In this document: in pieces, positions 9,003 to 18,130 of the stretch
Layout: each line of letters opens with the position of its first letter
Numbering within the stretch: the first letter of the stretch is position 1
Assembly: GCA_016709445.1 (NCBI GenBank)
Contig: JADJMV010000007.1
Coordinates: 225,079-289,078 of the forward strand
DNA length: 64,000 nt
Origin: Phycisphaerales bacterium
Lineage (GTDB): Bacteria > Planctomycetota > Phycisphaerae > Phycisphaerales > UBA1924
Direction of reading: 5' to 3'
Translations under genes and position numbers: made by a program
Notes under the pieces: model-generated
Databases searched by the model: none
What the model saw: only the letters and a program-made list of their open reading frames with translations
Told to the model about the DNA's origin: nothing

Positions 9003-9788
9003 GTGCCCGAACTCCCCCCATCGTCCCACAGCGTCCTCGCCGTCGCCCTTGGCAACACCAGGGCCCGCTGGGCGGCCTTCCGCGCCCGCGAGATGGGCCA
9101 CGCCCACGCCGAGCCTTTCGAACTGGCCACCCCCCAGATTCTCCAGGCCCTGGAAGAGGCGGCCCCCGACCTCGTCGCCATCGCCTCGGTGAATGAGCCG
9201 GCGGCGGGCGCCCTCGAGGCCGCGATCCGCGACGCCGGCATCCCCGTGGTCCGGGTGGGTCGAGATTGTCTGCCCCCCCTCAACCACACCCTGGATGATG
9301 CCTCGACCCTTGGCGTCGACCGGGCACTGGACGCGGTGGCGGCGTTCAGTCTCGTGGAGTCGGCGTGCGTCGTGGTCGATGCGGGGACCGCCATCACGGT
9401 CGATTTCATCGACGGGCAAGGGACTTTCCATGGCGGGGCCATCGCTCCCGGCCTGAACATGATGCTCCGGGCACTGCACGAGCACACGGCGGCGCTTCCC
9501 GAGATTCGCTTCGAGCCCCAGGATCTGGCCCGCGGCCCCTTCGGCAAGGACACCCGGCACGCGATGCAACTGGGGGTCGTGGCGGGCGCGGTGGGCATGG
9601 TGCGTCAACTCGTCGAGCGGTATGCGGAGCACTACGAGGCCTACCCGCGTGTCATCGCGACCGGAGGAGACGCGCCGGCGCTGTTCGACGACGACGGACT
9701 GGTTGAGCGAATCATCCCTGATCTGCAGCTCATCGGCATCCAGCGCACCATCGAGCACGCCCTCCGCGAAGGTGATGAAGAGGCATGA
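9003..9788 (+). CDS. coaX: Type III pantothenate kinase
   Basis: A 261-residue kinase of the ASKHA fold for the first step of coenzyme A synthesis. Visible are the N-terminal LGNTRARW phosphate loop, LGVDRALDAVAAF and VDAGTAITVDFID, followed by HGGAIAPGL, all standard CoaX blocks. The acidic residue normally found as DxGNT in the first block is replaced (VALGNT), which is unusual because it takes part in metal binding; either the protein tolerates this or its activity is reduced. GTG 9003 is preferred to ATG 8901, which would overlap the divergent gene; a -10 hexamer sits six bases before it. The stop overlaps the start of the GTPase gene as ATGA. Confidence 0.88.
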   Translation: MPELPPSSHSVLAVALGNTRARWAAFRAREMGHAHAEPFELATPQILQALEEAAPDLVAIASVNEPAAGALEAAIRDAGIPVVRVGRDCLPPLNHTLDDASTLGVDRALDAVAAFSLVESACVVVDAGTAITVDFIDGQGTFHGGAIAPGLNMMLRALHEHTAALPEIRFEPQDLARGPFGKDTRHAMQLGVVAGAVGMVRQLVERYAEHYEAYPRVIATGGDAPALFDDDGLVERIIPDLQLIGIQRTIEHALREGDEEA

Positions 9789-10783
9789 GCGGCCCCGCTC
9801 TCGACGCGGTCTGGAGGCTCCAGACCGCGCCCTGGCTCCCTGGAGCGCTCGCGATATTCCAGATCCGTGGGGACGTCTCTGGCGCGCTCGCCCGGCTCGG
9901 TCTCCGGGAGGTTGCTCCCGGGGCGATCGCGCTGAGGACTTTGCCGGGGGTCGATACCGGGATCCTCGCCAGGGTCTCTCAGGATTTGGCCCTGATCACG
10001 ATCCATGGCGGCGCGGAGGTCATCCGTCGGATGAGCGCGGCCCTCGGCGGCGCGGGGTTGGCGCCCGACCGGTGGGATGAACCTCTGGCCCGGTTCCCCG
10101 AGGCAGGCTCCTCGTTCCGCGCTGCCGTGCTCGACGCGTTGACCCGGGCTGCCAGCCCCCGCGCCGTCGACCTCCTCCTCGATCAGCCCCGGCGGTGGGC
10201 GGCGGCGGGGCAGCCAGAACCGGCCGCCGAGGTCGCCGCGCCAGACATGGAGCACTCGTCGCTGCTGCAGCGACTGATTGTGCCGCCGCTCGTCATCGCG
10301 CTCGGGGCGTCGAACATCGGCAAGTCGACCCTGCTGAACCGTCTGGCCGGCCGGGGTGTGGCGATCGTGGCCGACGAACCGGGGACGACCCGCGACCACG
10401 TCGGCGCCCTCGTGGATCTGGACGGGCTCGTGGTGCGGTTTATGGATACTCCGGGACTCCGGCCCGACGCGCGCCCGCCCGAGCGAGCGGCGCTGGCGGC
10501 GGCGCTGCAATTGCTTGAGCAGGCCGACCTCATCCTGTTGCTGGGCGATGTCTTCCACCCGCTCCCCGAGGTGGATGCGACCCAGCGCTCGGCCCGGTCG
10601 GTGTTGCGTGTCGCGATCCGGGCAGACCTTGGCCTCCCGGAGTGGGCCGCCGACGAGGTCGTCTCTGCGGTGACCGGGGCGGGCGTGGAGGCGCTGACCC
10701 GTCGGGTCCGCCGGCTACTTGTCCCCGATGCGGTCCTCGAGGCCGAGACCCCCTGGCGTTTCTGGTCCGCGCCCGGGTCCTAG
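9785..10783 (+). CDS. MnmE/TrmE-like GTPase, divergent
   Basis: A 332-residue protein, shorter than MnmE (about 450). The N-terminal 110 residues (LAIFQIRGDVSGAL...) resemble the folate-binding domain of MnmE. The G domain has G1 GASNIGKS (about 178-185), a threonine pair in PGTTRDH, and G3 DTPG (about 221). The G4 guanine-specificity motif NKxD is missing; the position reads VAIRADLGLP. The C-terminal CxGK motif needed for tRNA wobble-uridine modification is absent too. It is therefore probably not a working MnmE, but a relative with altered nucleotide specificity or another role. It overlaps coaX by ATGA, so the two are translated together. Confidence 0.75.
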   Translation: MSGPALDAVWRLQTAPWLPGALAIFQIRGDVSGALARLGLREVAPGAIALRTLPGVDTGILARVSQDLALITIHGGAEVIRRMSAALGGAGLAPDRWDEPLARFPEAGSSFRAAVLDALTRAASPRAVDLLLDQPRRWAAAGQPEPAAEVAAPDMEHSSLLQRLIVPPLVIALGASNIGKSTLLNRLAGRGVAIVADEPGTTRDHVGALVDLDGLVVRFMDTPGLRPDARPPERAALAAALQLLEQADLILLLGDVFHPLPEVDATQRSARSVLRVAIRADLGLPEWAADEVVSAVTGAGVEALTRRVRRLLVPDAVLEAETPWRFWSAPGS

Positions 10784-10863
10784 ACTCCGGGCCGGATTTG
10801 AGCCGGCGTATACCGAACGAATCGATAACGATCGGACCCCGGTGTCCGGCGGAGCGACACGGC

Positions 10864-11801
10864 ATGGTTGAGGACACTCGGCTCCAACAGATCAAGGAAG
10901 GCGCGGGGCTCGAAGAGTCTCGGCTCAACGTCGAGTTCATCGAGTTCCTGCGGAAGTGGAGCACGCCGGTGCTCCTGGTGTTGGCGCTGATCTCTTTGGG
11001 CTACTTCGCGTGGAACAAGCAGAAAGAGGCGAGGGCCGCGCGGGTTGACGACGCGTTCGCTCAGCTCAATCAGTCGACCGAGACCGCCTCGCCCTCCCCC
11101 GACGCGCTCAAGCGCATCGCCGAGGACTTCAAGAACGTGCGCGGCGTGCAGATCATGGCGACCCTGGCGGCTGCGGACGAATATCTCCGCTCCGTGCAGC
11201 GCGGCGTGAAGCCCGGTGCGACCATCAACCAGCAGGGTGAGGCGGAGAACGCCGACGACATTCTCACCGACGAGGATCGCACGCGGTTTCTCGGCGAGGC
11301 CGAGTCATTGTACAAGGAGGTCTACGGCCTCACCGATGGCAGGCCGGGATTGGCCATCCACCGGCTGAGCGCGCTGTATGGCCTCGCGGCGGTTTCCGAG
11401 TCGCGGAAGGACGCCACGGCCGCGAAGAACATGCTCGATCAGGCCGCGACCCTGGCCAACAACAACGGTTTCCTGGAGCAGGCGGCGATCATCCAGGCCC
11501 GCCTCTCGGCCCTCAACTCGATCGACAAGCCGGTCACGATCTACGCCAAGGCCGACCTGCCAGAGATTCCCGCCCTCAAGCCCCCGGAGCCGGAGGCGCC
11601 GGCGGTGAATCCGGAGGACCAGACGGTCGGCCCGGTTCCGGCGCAGGAAGGTGGGGCGCCGCCCGCGACCTCCGACGAATCGGCGCCGGCCTCGGGCAGC
11701 GATGGGAATCCCCGCCGGCGGCCGGCGGAGACGCGCAGCAGTCCGGTGGCGACGGCTCGAGCGGCACCTCCGGCGAGGGGGGCTCTGGCGGCGGGCGATG
11801 A
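10864..11801 (+). CDS. Inner-membrane-anchored TPR-like protein, probable frameshift in the tail
   Basis: A protein of about 310 residues. A short cytoplasmic start (DTRLQQIKEGAGLEESRLN) is followed by one membrane helix (about 33-50, STPVLLVLALISLGYFAW) and a helical, alanine-rich repeat region resembling YfgM-type TPR proteins. The last 60 residues are Pro/Ala/Glu-rich. The uncorrected frame runs on to 11865 in arginine-rich sequence that overlaps the next gene. In the third frame the tail reads as a Gly/Ser-rich segment (GDAQQSGGDGSSGTSGEGG) and stops at 11799-11801, giving an ATGA overlap with the pseudouridine synthase. A small indel in the GC-rich stretch at about 11708-11728 is therefore likely. 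A TAGACT hexamer at 10781-10786 may be its -10. Confidence 0.72.
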
Positions 11802-13006
11802 GCGAGGGCCGGCGGGAGCGGGCAGCCCCGGGCGACGAAACGGTGCACGCCTCGGTCGGCGATGATCTGCTGCTCCCCGGCGGCAAGGTTGATCCCGAGG
11901 CCATCCAGCGTGCGATCGAGCAGGCGCGTGCCCGCGGGGCCGAGTCCGGCGATGGGAGCGCGGACGAGAGCCTGCCTCGCGTGACCTTCACGCTGCAGCG
12001 CGATCTCGACACGCGGCTCGACAAGTATCTCACCAGCCGCGTGACCTTCATGAGCCGCACGCAGCTGCAGAAGCTCATCGAATCGGGCGGCGTGACGGTC
12101 AACGACCGGCCCGCAAAGCCCTCGACGCGCCTGGCCTCCGGCGATCGCGTGGAGGTGGTGGTGCCACCCCCGCCAGACAAGGGGATCCGGCCGGAAGATA
12201 TCCCGCTTGACGTGCTCTACGAGGACGGGCACCTGATCGTGCTGAACAAGCGCCCGGGCATCATTGTGCACCCGGCGCGGTCCGAGCTGTCGGGCACGAT
12301 GATCAACGCCCTGGCGTGGCACTTCCGGCACGTTTCGGGGGGAGCGCTCTCCGCCGTGGGCGAGGAGTTCGCGCGTCCCGGCGTCGTGCACCGACTCGAC
12401 CGTGACACCACGGGGTGCATCGTCTTCGCGAAGGACGACCAGGCGCACTGGAAGCTCGGGCGGCAATTCGAGCTGAGGACGGTGGACAAGCGGTATCTCG
12501 CCGTGGTGCAGGGGCATGTCGAGCCCGACGTGCAGGTGATCGATCTCCCGACCGGGCCGCACCCTTCCCGGGAGAAGGGCTACCGGGAGAAGTACGTCGT
12601 CCGGCACGACGACCTCGGCAAGCCGAGCGTGACGATCTGCCGGGTGCGCGAGCGGTACACGCTCCCCGAACTCACCCCGACCGGCCGGTTTACCCTGGTC
12701 GAACTGGAGCTCAAGACCGGGCGGACGCACCAGATCCGGGTGCACATGAGCTTCAATGGCTGGCCGATCGTCGGCGACGACATGTATGGCGGCAGGCCCT
12801 TCGAGCTGGCGGGTGGGGAACGCATCGAGCGGCAGATGCTCCACGCCGGGCTGCTCGCCTTCGAGCACCCGATCACCCGCGAGCCGAGGGTCTTCACCGC
12901 GCCGCTCCCGGCCGACATGCACGCGCTCCTCGCGGCCCTTCGCCTCGGGGTGACCCACCCCGTGCATGTGGAGGGCGTCGCTCCTCTGGCGAGATTTGGG
13001 CTTTAG
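11798..13006 (+). CDS. RluA-family 23S rRNA pseudouridine synthase
   Basis: A 402-residue RluA/RluD-family enzyme. An N-terminal extension of about 60 residues precedes an S4 RNA-binding domain (LDKYLTSRVTFMSRTQLQKL, about 70-130). The catalytic domain has the nucleophile aspartate in HRLDRDTTG at about residue 197, followed by KRYLAVVQG, TGRTHQIRVH and PIVGDDMYGG, all family motifs. RluD and RluC both have this layout and cannot be told apart here, so the target uridine is left open. The start at 11798 overlaps the presumed stop of the upstream gene. Confidence 0.9.
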   Translation: MSEGRRERAAPGDETVHASVGDDLLLPGGKVDPEAIQRAIEQARARGAESGDGSADESLPRVTFTLQRDLDTRLDKYLTSRVTFMSRTQLQKLIESGGVTVNDRPAKPSTRLASGDRVEVVVPPPPDKGIRPEDIPLDVLYEDGHLIVLNKRPGIIVHPARSELSGTMINALAWHFRHVSGGALSAVGEEFARPGVVHRLDRDTTGCIVFAKDDQAHWKLGRQFELRTVDKRYLAVVQGHVEPDVQVIDLPTGPHPSREKGYREKYVVRHDDLGKPSVTICRVRERYTLPELTPTGRFTLVELELKTGRTHQIRVHMSFNGWPIVGDDMYGGRPFELAGGERIERQMLHAGLLAFEHPITREPRVFTAPLPADMHALLAALRLGVTHPVHVEGVAPLARFGL

Positions 13007-13104
13007 ATTCGCGCTGGAGGGGCCTACCGCCCCCGGCGCTGAAACGGAACCGGCCCGCGGGCCAATAATGGGCGGGTTCACTCACCGCTTCGGGGAGGGT
13101 CAGC

Positions 13105-14094
13105 GTGGGCGATGCGATCATTATCGAAGGGGTGACCAAGACATTTGGTCCCAAGGTGGCGGTTCGCGACATGCACCTGCGGGTGCCGGATGGGGGGCTC
13201 TACGGCTTCATCGGGCCCAACGGGGCGGGCAAGACAACGACGATCCGCATGATCATGTCGATCCTCTTCCCCGACGCGGGCCGGCTGAGCGTGCTGGGGA
13301 AATCCTCGGCTGTCGAGAGCAAGGACCAGATCGGCTACCTGCCCGAAGAGCGGGGGGTCTACAAGAAGATGCGCGTCGGCGCTTTCCTGAGATTCATGGG
13401 CCGCCTCAAGGGGGTGGACGGCCCCGACGTCGATCGGCGCGTCCGCGACTGGCTGGAGCGCGTCAGCCTGGCCGACTGCTACAAGAAGCGGTGCGACGAG
13501 CTGAGCAAGGGCATGCAGCAGAAGGTCCAGTTCATTGCATCGGTGCTCCACGAGCCCCAGCTCATCATCCTCGACGAGCCGTTCAGCGGGCTGGACCCCG
13601 TCAACATGCGCCTCCTGCGAGACCTCATCCTCGAACAGCACAACGCGGGGCGCACGGTGATCTTCTCCACCCACGTGATGCACCAGGCCGAGCAGCTCTG
13701 CGACCACATCGTCATGATTAATCAGGGCGCCAAGGTGCTCGACGCGACCCTCGAAGAGATCCGCGCCAGGCACGATCCCCGCACCATCGTCTTCGAGCCC
13801 GCGAACGCCGCGGGTGCCGACGCCGTCGCCTCGATCCCCGGCGTGCGCGCCGTCTCCCACCTCGGCGGCCTCCACGAGGTCTCGCTCGAGGAGGGCGTGA
13901 ACCCGTCCGATGTGATGCGCCGCATCGTCGAGACCCTCCCCATCATCCGCGTCGAGCTCCGCCGCCCGACCCTCGAGGACGTCTTCATCGAGATCGTCCA
14001 GCGGGGCGATGGCGTGCCCGCCGGCGTCGACGAATCCCAGCTCCGCGCGGCCCTCCGCGACGGCGCCGCTCAGACCGCAGGAGCCGCACAATGA
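13105..14094 (+). CDS. ABC transporter ATP-binding protein (NatA-like)
   Basis: A 329-residue ABC ATPase: Walker A GPNGAGKT (about 38-45), Walker B LIILDEPFSGLD (about 153-164) and the switch histidine in STHVM. The signature is ELSKGMQQKV instead of LSGGQ, a variant common in NatA-type exporters. A 100-residue C-terminal regulatory domain ends in the RPTLEDVFIEI box of this subfamily. The GTG at 13105 has GGAGGG upstream. It overlaps the permease gene by ATGA, so the pair forms an exporter of unknown substrate; NatAB relatives export Na+ or other small molecules. Confidence 0.92.
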   Translation: MGDAIIIEGVTKTFGPKVAVRDMHLRVPDGGLYGFIGPNGAGKTTTIRMIMSILFPDAGRLSVLGKSSAVESKDQIGYLPEERGVYKKMRVGAFLRFMGRLKGVDGPDVDRRVRDWLERVSLADCYKKRCDELSKGMQQKVQFIASVLHEPQLIILDEPFSGLDPVNMRLLRDLILEQHNAGRTVIFSTHVMHQAEQLCDHIVMINQGAKVLDATLEEIRARHDPRTIVFEPANAAGADAVASIPGVRAVSHLGGLHEVSLEEGVNPSDVMRRIVETLPIIRVELRRPTLEDVFIEIVQRGDGVPAGVDESQLRAALRDGAAQTAGAAQ

Positions 14095-15491
14095 TCGCCA
14101 AGGTCGTCGCCGTCGCGTGGCGTGAGTTCTCCTCCACCGTCCTCACCAAGGCGTTCGTCATCGGGGCGTTCATCATCCCCGGCCTCGCTGCCGCGGCTAT
14201 CCCGCTCATCGTCAAGTTCACCAACCAGGCCAAGGCCCCGGTCCTCGCGGGGACGGTCGCGGTGATCGATCACTCCGGCTCGCTCGCCGACCGGATCCGC
14301 GAGCAGCTCTCCCCCGAGGGGCTTGCCCGCCAGGCGGCCGAGGGCAGCGCCGAGATCCAGAAGCACCTCGCCGAGCTGGGCGGCGGGGATGTCTCGAACT
14401 ACATGAATGATCCGATGGTGCAGGGGATGATCGCCCAGGCCTTCGGCCAGCCCCCGAATCTCAGCGTCGAGGTGCTCCCGGCCGAGACCGAGCCCGAGTC
14501 GGTCCAGTCCCGGCTCAAGCCCGTCGAGGCCGACAAGCCCGACGCCCTGCTCGCGCTCGCCGTCATCGCGCCAGACGCCGTTGACAAGGCCGAGGGCGCG
14601 GAGGAGTTCGGCGGCTACCAGCTTTTCGTCCGGGGGAAGACCGACGACCGAAATATCGATCACATCCGGACCGGCGTCCGGCGCGCCATCCTCGACAAGC
14701 GCTACGCGGAGGCCGGGGTGGATGGCAAGCAGCTCTCCGCCCTGACCACCGTCGCCTCGGGCCGGCCCCAGGAGATCACCGACTCGGGCGAGGCCCGATC
14801 GTCAACCGCCGAGCTCAACATCATGCTGCCCTTCGGCTTCATGATCCTGCTGATGATGTCGGTGATGGTTGGGGGGCAGTACCTGCTCACGACGACCATC
14901 GAAGAGAAGTCCAGCCGCGTCGTCGAGGTCCTGCTCAGCGCCGTCTCGCCCATGCAGCTCATGACAGGGAAGATCATCGGCCAGATGGTCGTCGGCCTCG
15001 TGCTGCTCAGCGTCTATGCCAGCGTCGGCGCCGCCACGCTCTCGGCATTCGCGCTGCTGGACCTGCTCTCGATCGACAAGATCATCTTCATGCTGATCTA
15101 CTTCGTCCTGGCCTATTTCATCATCGCCTCGCTCATGGCCGCCATCGGCTCCTCTGTCAACGAGCTCCGCGAGGCTCAGTCCCTCATGGGCCCCGTGATG
15201 ATGGTGATCATGCTGCCCTACTTCTTCTGGCTTCCCATCAGCCGCGACCCCAACTCGACGCTCTCGCTGGTGCTGAGCATGACGCCTCCCATGTCGCCCT
15301 TCGCCATGATGGTCCGCATCACCAGCACCGAGCCGCCGCCGATGTGGCAGATCCTGCTCTCGATCGGCCTCACCGCCGCGGCCGCGTACCTGTGCGTCTG
15401 GCTGGCCGCCAAGGTCTTCCGCGTCGGGCTGCTCATGTACGGCAAGCCGCCGAACTTTAAGACCCTGATCCGCTGGGTCCGCATGGCCTGA
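14091..15491 (+). CDS. ABC-2 type permease (NatB-like)
   Basis: A 466-residue partner of the preceding ATPase. One membrane helix near the N-terminus (about 20-42) is followed by a large extracytoplasmic domain of about 200 residues and a C-terminal block of five or six helices: MLPFGFMILLMMSVMVGG, then IIGQMVVGLVLLSVYASV, IIFMLIYFVLAYFIIASLM, VMMVIMLPYFFWL and LTAAAAYLCVWLAAKVF. This is the NatB/CcmB-like ABC-2 layout. The two genes overlap by four bases and must be co-translated. The next gene converges from the other strand 20 bases on. Confidence 0.9.
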   Translation: MIAKVVAVAWREFSSTVLTKAFVIGAFIIPGLAAAAIPLIVKFTNQAKAPVLAGTVAVIDHSGSLADRIREQLSPEGLARQAAEGSAEIQKHLAELGGGDVSNYMNDPMVQGMIAQAFGQPPNLSVEVLPAETEPESVQSRLKPVEADKPDALLALAVIAPDAVDKAEGAEEFGGYQLFVRGKTDDRNIDHIRTGVRRAILDKRYAEAGVDGKQLSALTTVASGRPQEITDSGEARSSTAELNIMLPFGFMILLMMSVMVGGQYLLTTTIEEKSSRVVEVLLSAVSPMQLMTGKIIGQMVVGLVLLSVYASVGAATLSAFALLDLLSIDKIIFMLIYFVLAYFIIASLMAAIGSSVNELREAQSLMGPVMMVIMLPYFFWLPISRDPNSTLSLVLSMTPPMSPFAMMVRITSTEPPPMWQILLSIGLTAAAAYLCVWLAAKVFRVGLLMYGKPPNFKTLIRWVRMA

Positions 15492-15499
15492 TCGGGGGT

Positions 15500-15523
15500 C
15501 CTCGCGGGCGTCAGCCCGCGAGG
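15500..15523. terminator. Hairpin between convergent genes
   Basis: A perfect 10-bp stem (CCTCGCGGGC with its complement) and a GTCA loop lies at the meeting point of the ABC permease and the PH-domain operon. It has no T-run, so it may act as a weak two-way terminator or only stabilise 3' ends. It covers the stop codon of the PH-domain gene. Confidence 0.4.
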
Positions 15524-16236
15524 GCGGCCCTGATCTCGCGGAGCACCTCCGTGTGGCCGGGGCCTAGGCCCGCCCCCGCCCGCTCTTGGGCGTGCTCGTC
15601 ACCCAGCCCCGCGCCCCGCGAGGTCATGGCCCGGTGCATGATCAGGTCGCGCAGCTCCGCCGCCGCCTCGACCCCCTCCAGCAGGCCGTTGTGCCCACCG
15701 AGCGATTGGTGACCGTGCGGGCCCGCCGCTCCGCCGCCCCCCGCGGTCTGGATCGTGACATCCGCGATGCCGAAATGCCGCTGCAGCGGGCCCTGGCGGA
15801 CCTCGACGTTCTGCACGTTCTCGAACGTGATGGTGTTCTCCCGGAGCATCCAGACGCCCCGCCGGATCCGCACGCTGCGCTCGGTGATGATGTACCAGGT
15901 CGTGTCGTACCGCACGTGCAGGGCCGCGTAGGCGAAGATGTCGGGGATGATCGCGACGCCCCAGAAGAGCGGCGCCGTTAGAAGCCCCGCCAGCGGGCTG
16001 ATGACCAGCAGCACGACCCACAGCCCGATGATTCCGACATCGATCAGGAGCAGCAGGATCCAGAACTTGAACTTGAGGTACCGAAGGAATCCCGGCGAGG
16101 GCTTCACGGAACGCAGCACACTCCCGCCTCCCGGGGGCACGCCGGGCGCGTCTCCCGGCACACGCAGCCAACGCACAAGGATGCCCCAGAGCCCGCGGTA
16201 CACCCATGCTGTCGCCCGTTCTGACGCGCCGCTCAC
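15511..16236 (-). CDS. Bacterial PH-domain (YdbS/YdbT-like) membrane protein
   Basis: A 241-residue protein with two close membrane helices (about 55-100: FWILLLLIDVGIIGLWVVLL and a second one) followed by a bPH2 domain: YDTTWYIITERSVRIRRGVW, then ENTITFENVQNVEVRQGPLQRHFGIADVTIQTAGG. This is the family's core and places the domain on the cytoplasmic face. The tail is Gly/His/Ala-rich. It overlaps the next PH-domain gene by four bases, and such proteins usually come in pairs; their biochemical role is not well defined. Confidence 0.85.
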   Translation of the reverse strand: MSGASERATAWVYRGLWGILVRWLRVPGDAPGVPPGGGSVLRSVKPSPGFLRYLKFKFWILLLLIDVGIIGLWVVLLVISPLAGLLTAPLFWGVAIIPDIFAYAALHVRYDTTWYIITERSVRIRRGVWMLRENTITFENVQNVEVRQGPLQRHFGIADVTIQTAGGGGAAGPHGHQSLGGHNGLLEGVEAAAELRDLIMHRAMTSRGAGLGDEHAQERAGAGLGPGHTEVLREIRAALAG

Positions 16237-16784
16237 GGCCGCCCCCCCTCGGCGCCCGCCGCCTCGAGCATGCGCACGCGCTCGCGCAGTCCGAGCACGC
16301 CGTCGCGGATATCGGTGAGCAGCGCGAGCAATTCGTCATCGCCGCTCCCCTCGCTCTCGCCATCGTGGTGCTCGTCCTTGGCCCCGCGCATCCTGGCGTA
16401 GAGAAAGTCACGCAGCCCCTCGGCGTCGAGCACGCCCTCGATCGTCATCTCCGGTGTCGCATTGCCCGAGGCGGTCTGCACCGCCACGCTCGCGAGGCCG
16501 AGCCACCGCTGGATCAGCCCCCGGGTGACGTGGATGTCCTGGATCCGGCGGTAGGTGAGGTTGATCTCGCGCTTGAACAGGACCCCCCAGGCCATCCACA
16601 CGCCCTCCTCATCGAACCGGTATCGGAGCGTGGAGTAACGGAAGTACTGCATCACCCACACCAGGGGGAACGCCGGGCCCGCGCAGATCGCGACGATCGT
16701 GTAGTACTTCATGAGCACCGGATCGGGCCGCTCGACGTCCCGCGCGTCGAAGGCCTTCACGGGCGTGAATTCTGCCTGGTGCAT
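16233..16784 (-). CDS. Second bacterial PH-domain protein
   Basis: A 183-residue paralog of the next gene. It has one or two membrane segments around residues 25-48 and a PH-like domain (LRYRFDEEGVWMAWGVLF, then INLTYRRIQDIHVTRGLIQRWLGLASVAVQTASG). The C-terminal 50 residues are acidic and may form a coiled coil. The ATG at 16784 is chosen because GGAG lies six bases upstream; a GTG five codons earlier lacks a site. The pair form an operon and probably a membrane heterocomplex. Confidence 0.83.
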   Translation of the reverse strand: MHQAEFTPVKAFDARDVERPDPVLMKYYTIVAICAGPAFPLVWVMQYFRYSTLRYRFDEEGVWMAWGVLFKREINLTYRRIQDIHVTRGLIQRWLGLASVAVQTASGNATPEMTIEGVLDAEGLRDFLYARMRGAKDEHHDGESEGSGDDELLALLTDIRDGVLGLRERVRMLEAAGAEGGRP

Positions 16785-16927
16785 CGTTGGCTCCGTCACA
16801 GACGTGGGGGCTCCCCGCGGGGCCGCACCGTCCGATACGTGACAGGCTACCAGCTATCGGACGCCTGGTCGGGGTGCTGTGCCGGTCGTGAGAATCCGGT
16901 TGGCTCGACAGCCGGCCTTTCCGTGGC

Positions 16928-17356
16928 GTGGTCGCCCGCGATGGTCGATATCGCGCGGCCGTGGAACGCATCCAACTCTCAGCCGTGAACCTGTTGGCGG
17001 TCCGCGACGACGAGGTCGCGGCGAATCGACGCCGGCCGGGGCGTGTGCGCTGCGAACGGCTGCGCTGCTCGAACGGGACGGTGTTGGATCTCTCGCGGAC
17101 TGGGGCGCGAATTCGAGTTCGTTCTCTGTTTGCTCCGAGGGCGGGGCAGAAGCGGGCACTCGTCTTCCAGACGGTCATGGGCAAGAGCCTGCCCTTCCCA
17201 TGTCGGGTCGTGTGGGTTGCCAGGCGCGGCGCCCTCCTCCACGAGGTCGGCGTCGAGTTCCACGGGCTCACCGATTCCCTGCAGCGGCAACTCGTCGAGA
17301 TTGGCCGTGTCCACGGTCAGAGCACCATGATCAACGCCGACGAACGCGTCGCGTAG
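16928..17356 (+). CDS. PilZ-domain protein
   Basis: A 142-residue single-domain protein. It shows the c-di-GMP binding pattern: an arginine-rich N-terminal turn (NRRRPGRVRCERLRC) and, about 15 residues on, DLSRTGARI, equivalent to D/NxSxxG. A strand pair VVWVARRGALLHEVGVEFHGL closes the barrel. It would be a receptor for the signal made or degraded by enzymes such as the GGDEF/EAL protein at 33330-35858. The start is uncertain: GTG 16928 is used, but a GTG at about 16961 would remove only unconserved residues. Confidence 0.82.
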   Translation: MVARDGRYRAAVERIQLSAVNLLAVRDDEVAANRRRPGRVRCERLRCSNGTVLDLSRTGARIRVRSLFAPRAGQKRALVFQTVMGKSLPFPCRVVWVARRGALLHEVGVEFHGLTDSLQRQLVEIGRVHGQSTMINADERVA

Positions 17357-17359
17357 ACC

Positions 17360-18013
17360 TCACGAGCCCATCGAGTCGATGAACGAGTTGGCCTCGGCGA
17401 TCGACGCCTCCATGTCTTTGATCAGTGCCCCGATGTCCCGCTCGAGGTCGCCGACGGTGCCCTCAAGCGACGCGATCGCCCTCGCGTTGAGGTTGTGCTT
17501 GAGCAACAGCACCTGGTCGCGGAAGGCCGCGAGCACGGGGTCCATCTTGCTCTCGGCACGCTGCATCGCGCCGAGCAGATCGGTGTACCGCGAGCGGGTC
17601 GCCTCGAGCTGCTCGCGGCTGGACCGGCGGAGCTGCTCGCTCGAGTACTGGTCGAGTTCCGCCTCCCATTCCCTGAACAGGGCGTCGGCAACACGTTGCA
17701 CCGACCGGATGCGATCGCTCACGCTCTTGGCCCGGCTCTCGCTCCGGTCCAGCTCGGTCTGGAGCCGCTTGTAGGTCGCCTCGAGGTCACCGGTATCCAC
17801 CTTCGTCACCGCGATGAACTCGTCGAGCGCCGACGCGAACTGCTCCTTTGCCTGCTCCTGGGCGTCCCGCGCCTTCTGCACGCCGTCCACCAACTGCTCG
17901 CGCTTGGCGTACCCGAGCTGCTCCTTCACCGCGATCGCCGTCGACGCGCAGCCTGGCAGGACCACCGCCAGGGCGGAGAGCAACACGACACACGCCAGCC
18001 CGATACGGCCCAT
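17360..18013 (-). CDS. DUF2959-family lipoprotein
   Basis: A 217-residue protein. Residues 1-22 form a lipoprotein signal with lipobox LPGC. The rest is highly helical and charged, rich in Arg, Glu and Gln with heptad patterns, so it is probably a long coiled coil in the periplasm. The pattern (KEQLGYAKREQLVDGVQKARDAQ) matches the DUF2959 family, whose function is unknown. The ATG at 18013 has AGGAG seven bases upstream and a TAGCAT hexamer at 18044-18039. It converges with the PilZ gene three bases away. Confidence 0.82.
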   Translation of the reverse strand: MGRIGLACVVLLSALAVVLPGCASTAIAVKEQLGYAKREQLVDGVQKARDAQEQAKEQFASALDEFIAVTKVDTGDLEATYKRLQTELDRSESRAKSVSDRIRSVQRVADALFREWEAELDQYSSEQLRRSSREQLEATRSRYTDLLGAMQRAESKMDPVLAAFRDQVLLLKHNLNARAIASLEGTVGDLERDIGALIKDMEASIAEANSFIDSMGS

Positions 18014-18130
18014 GAGAAGCTCCTTCCAATGACCGCACATGCTACCCGCGCCGAGCGCGAGGGCCCCGCGGAGGCGCACAACCGGATGCCGATATCGACA
18101 TCGTCTCGCTGGTAGGCTCGGTGTCCAGCC

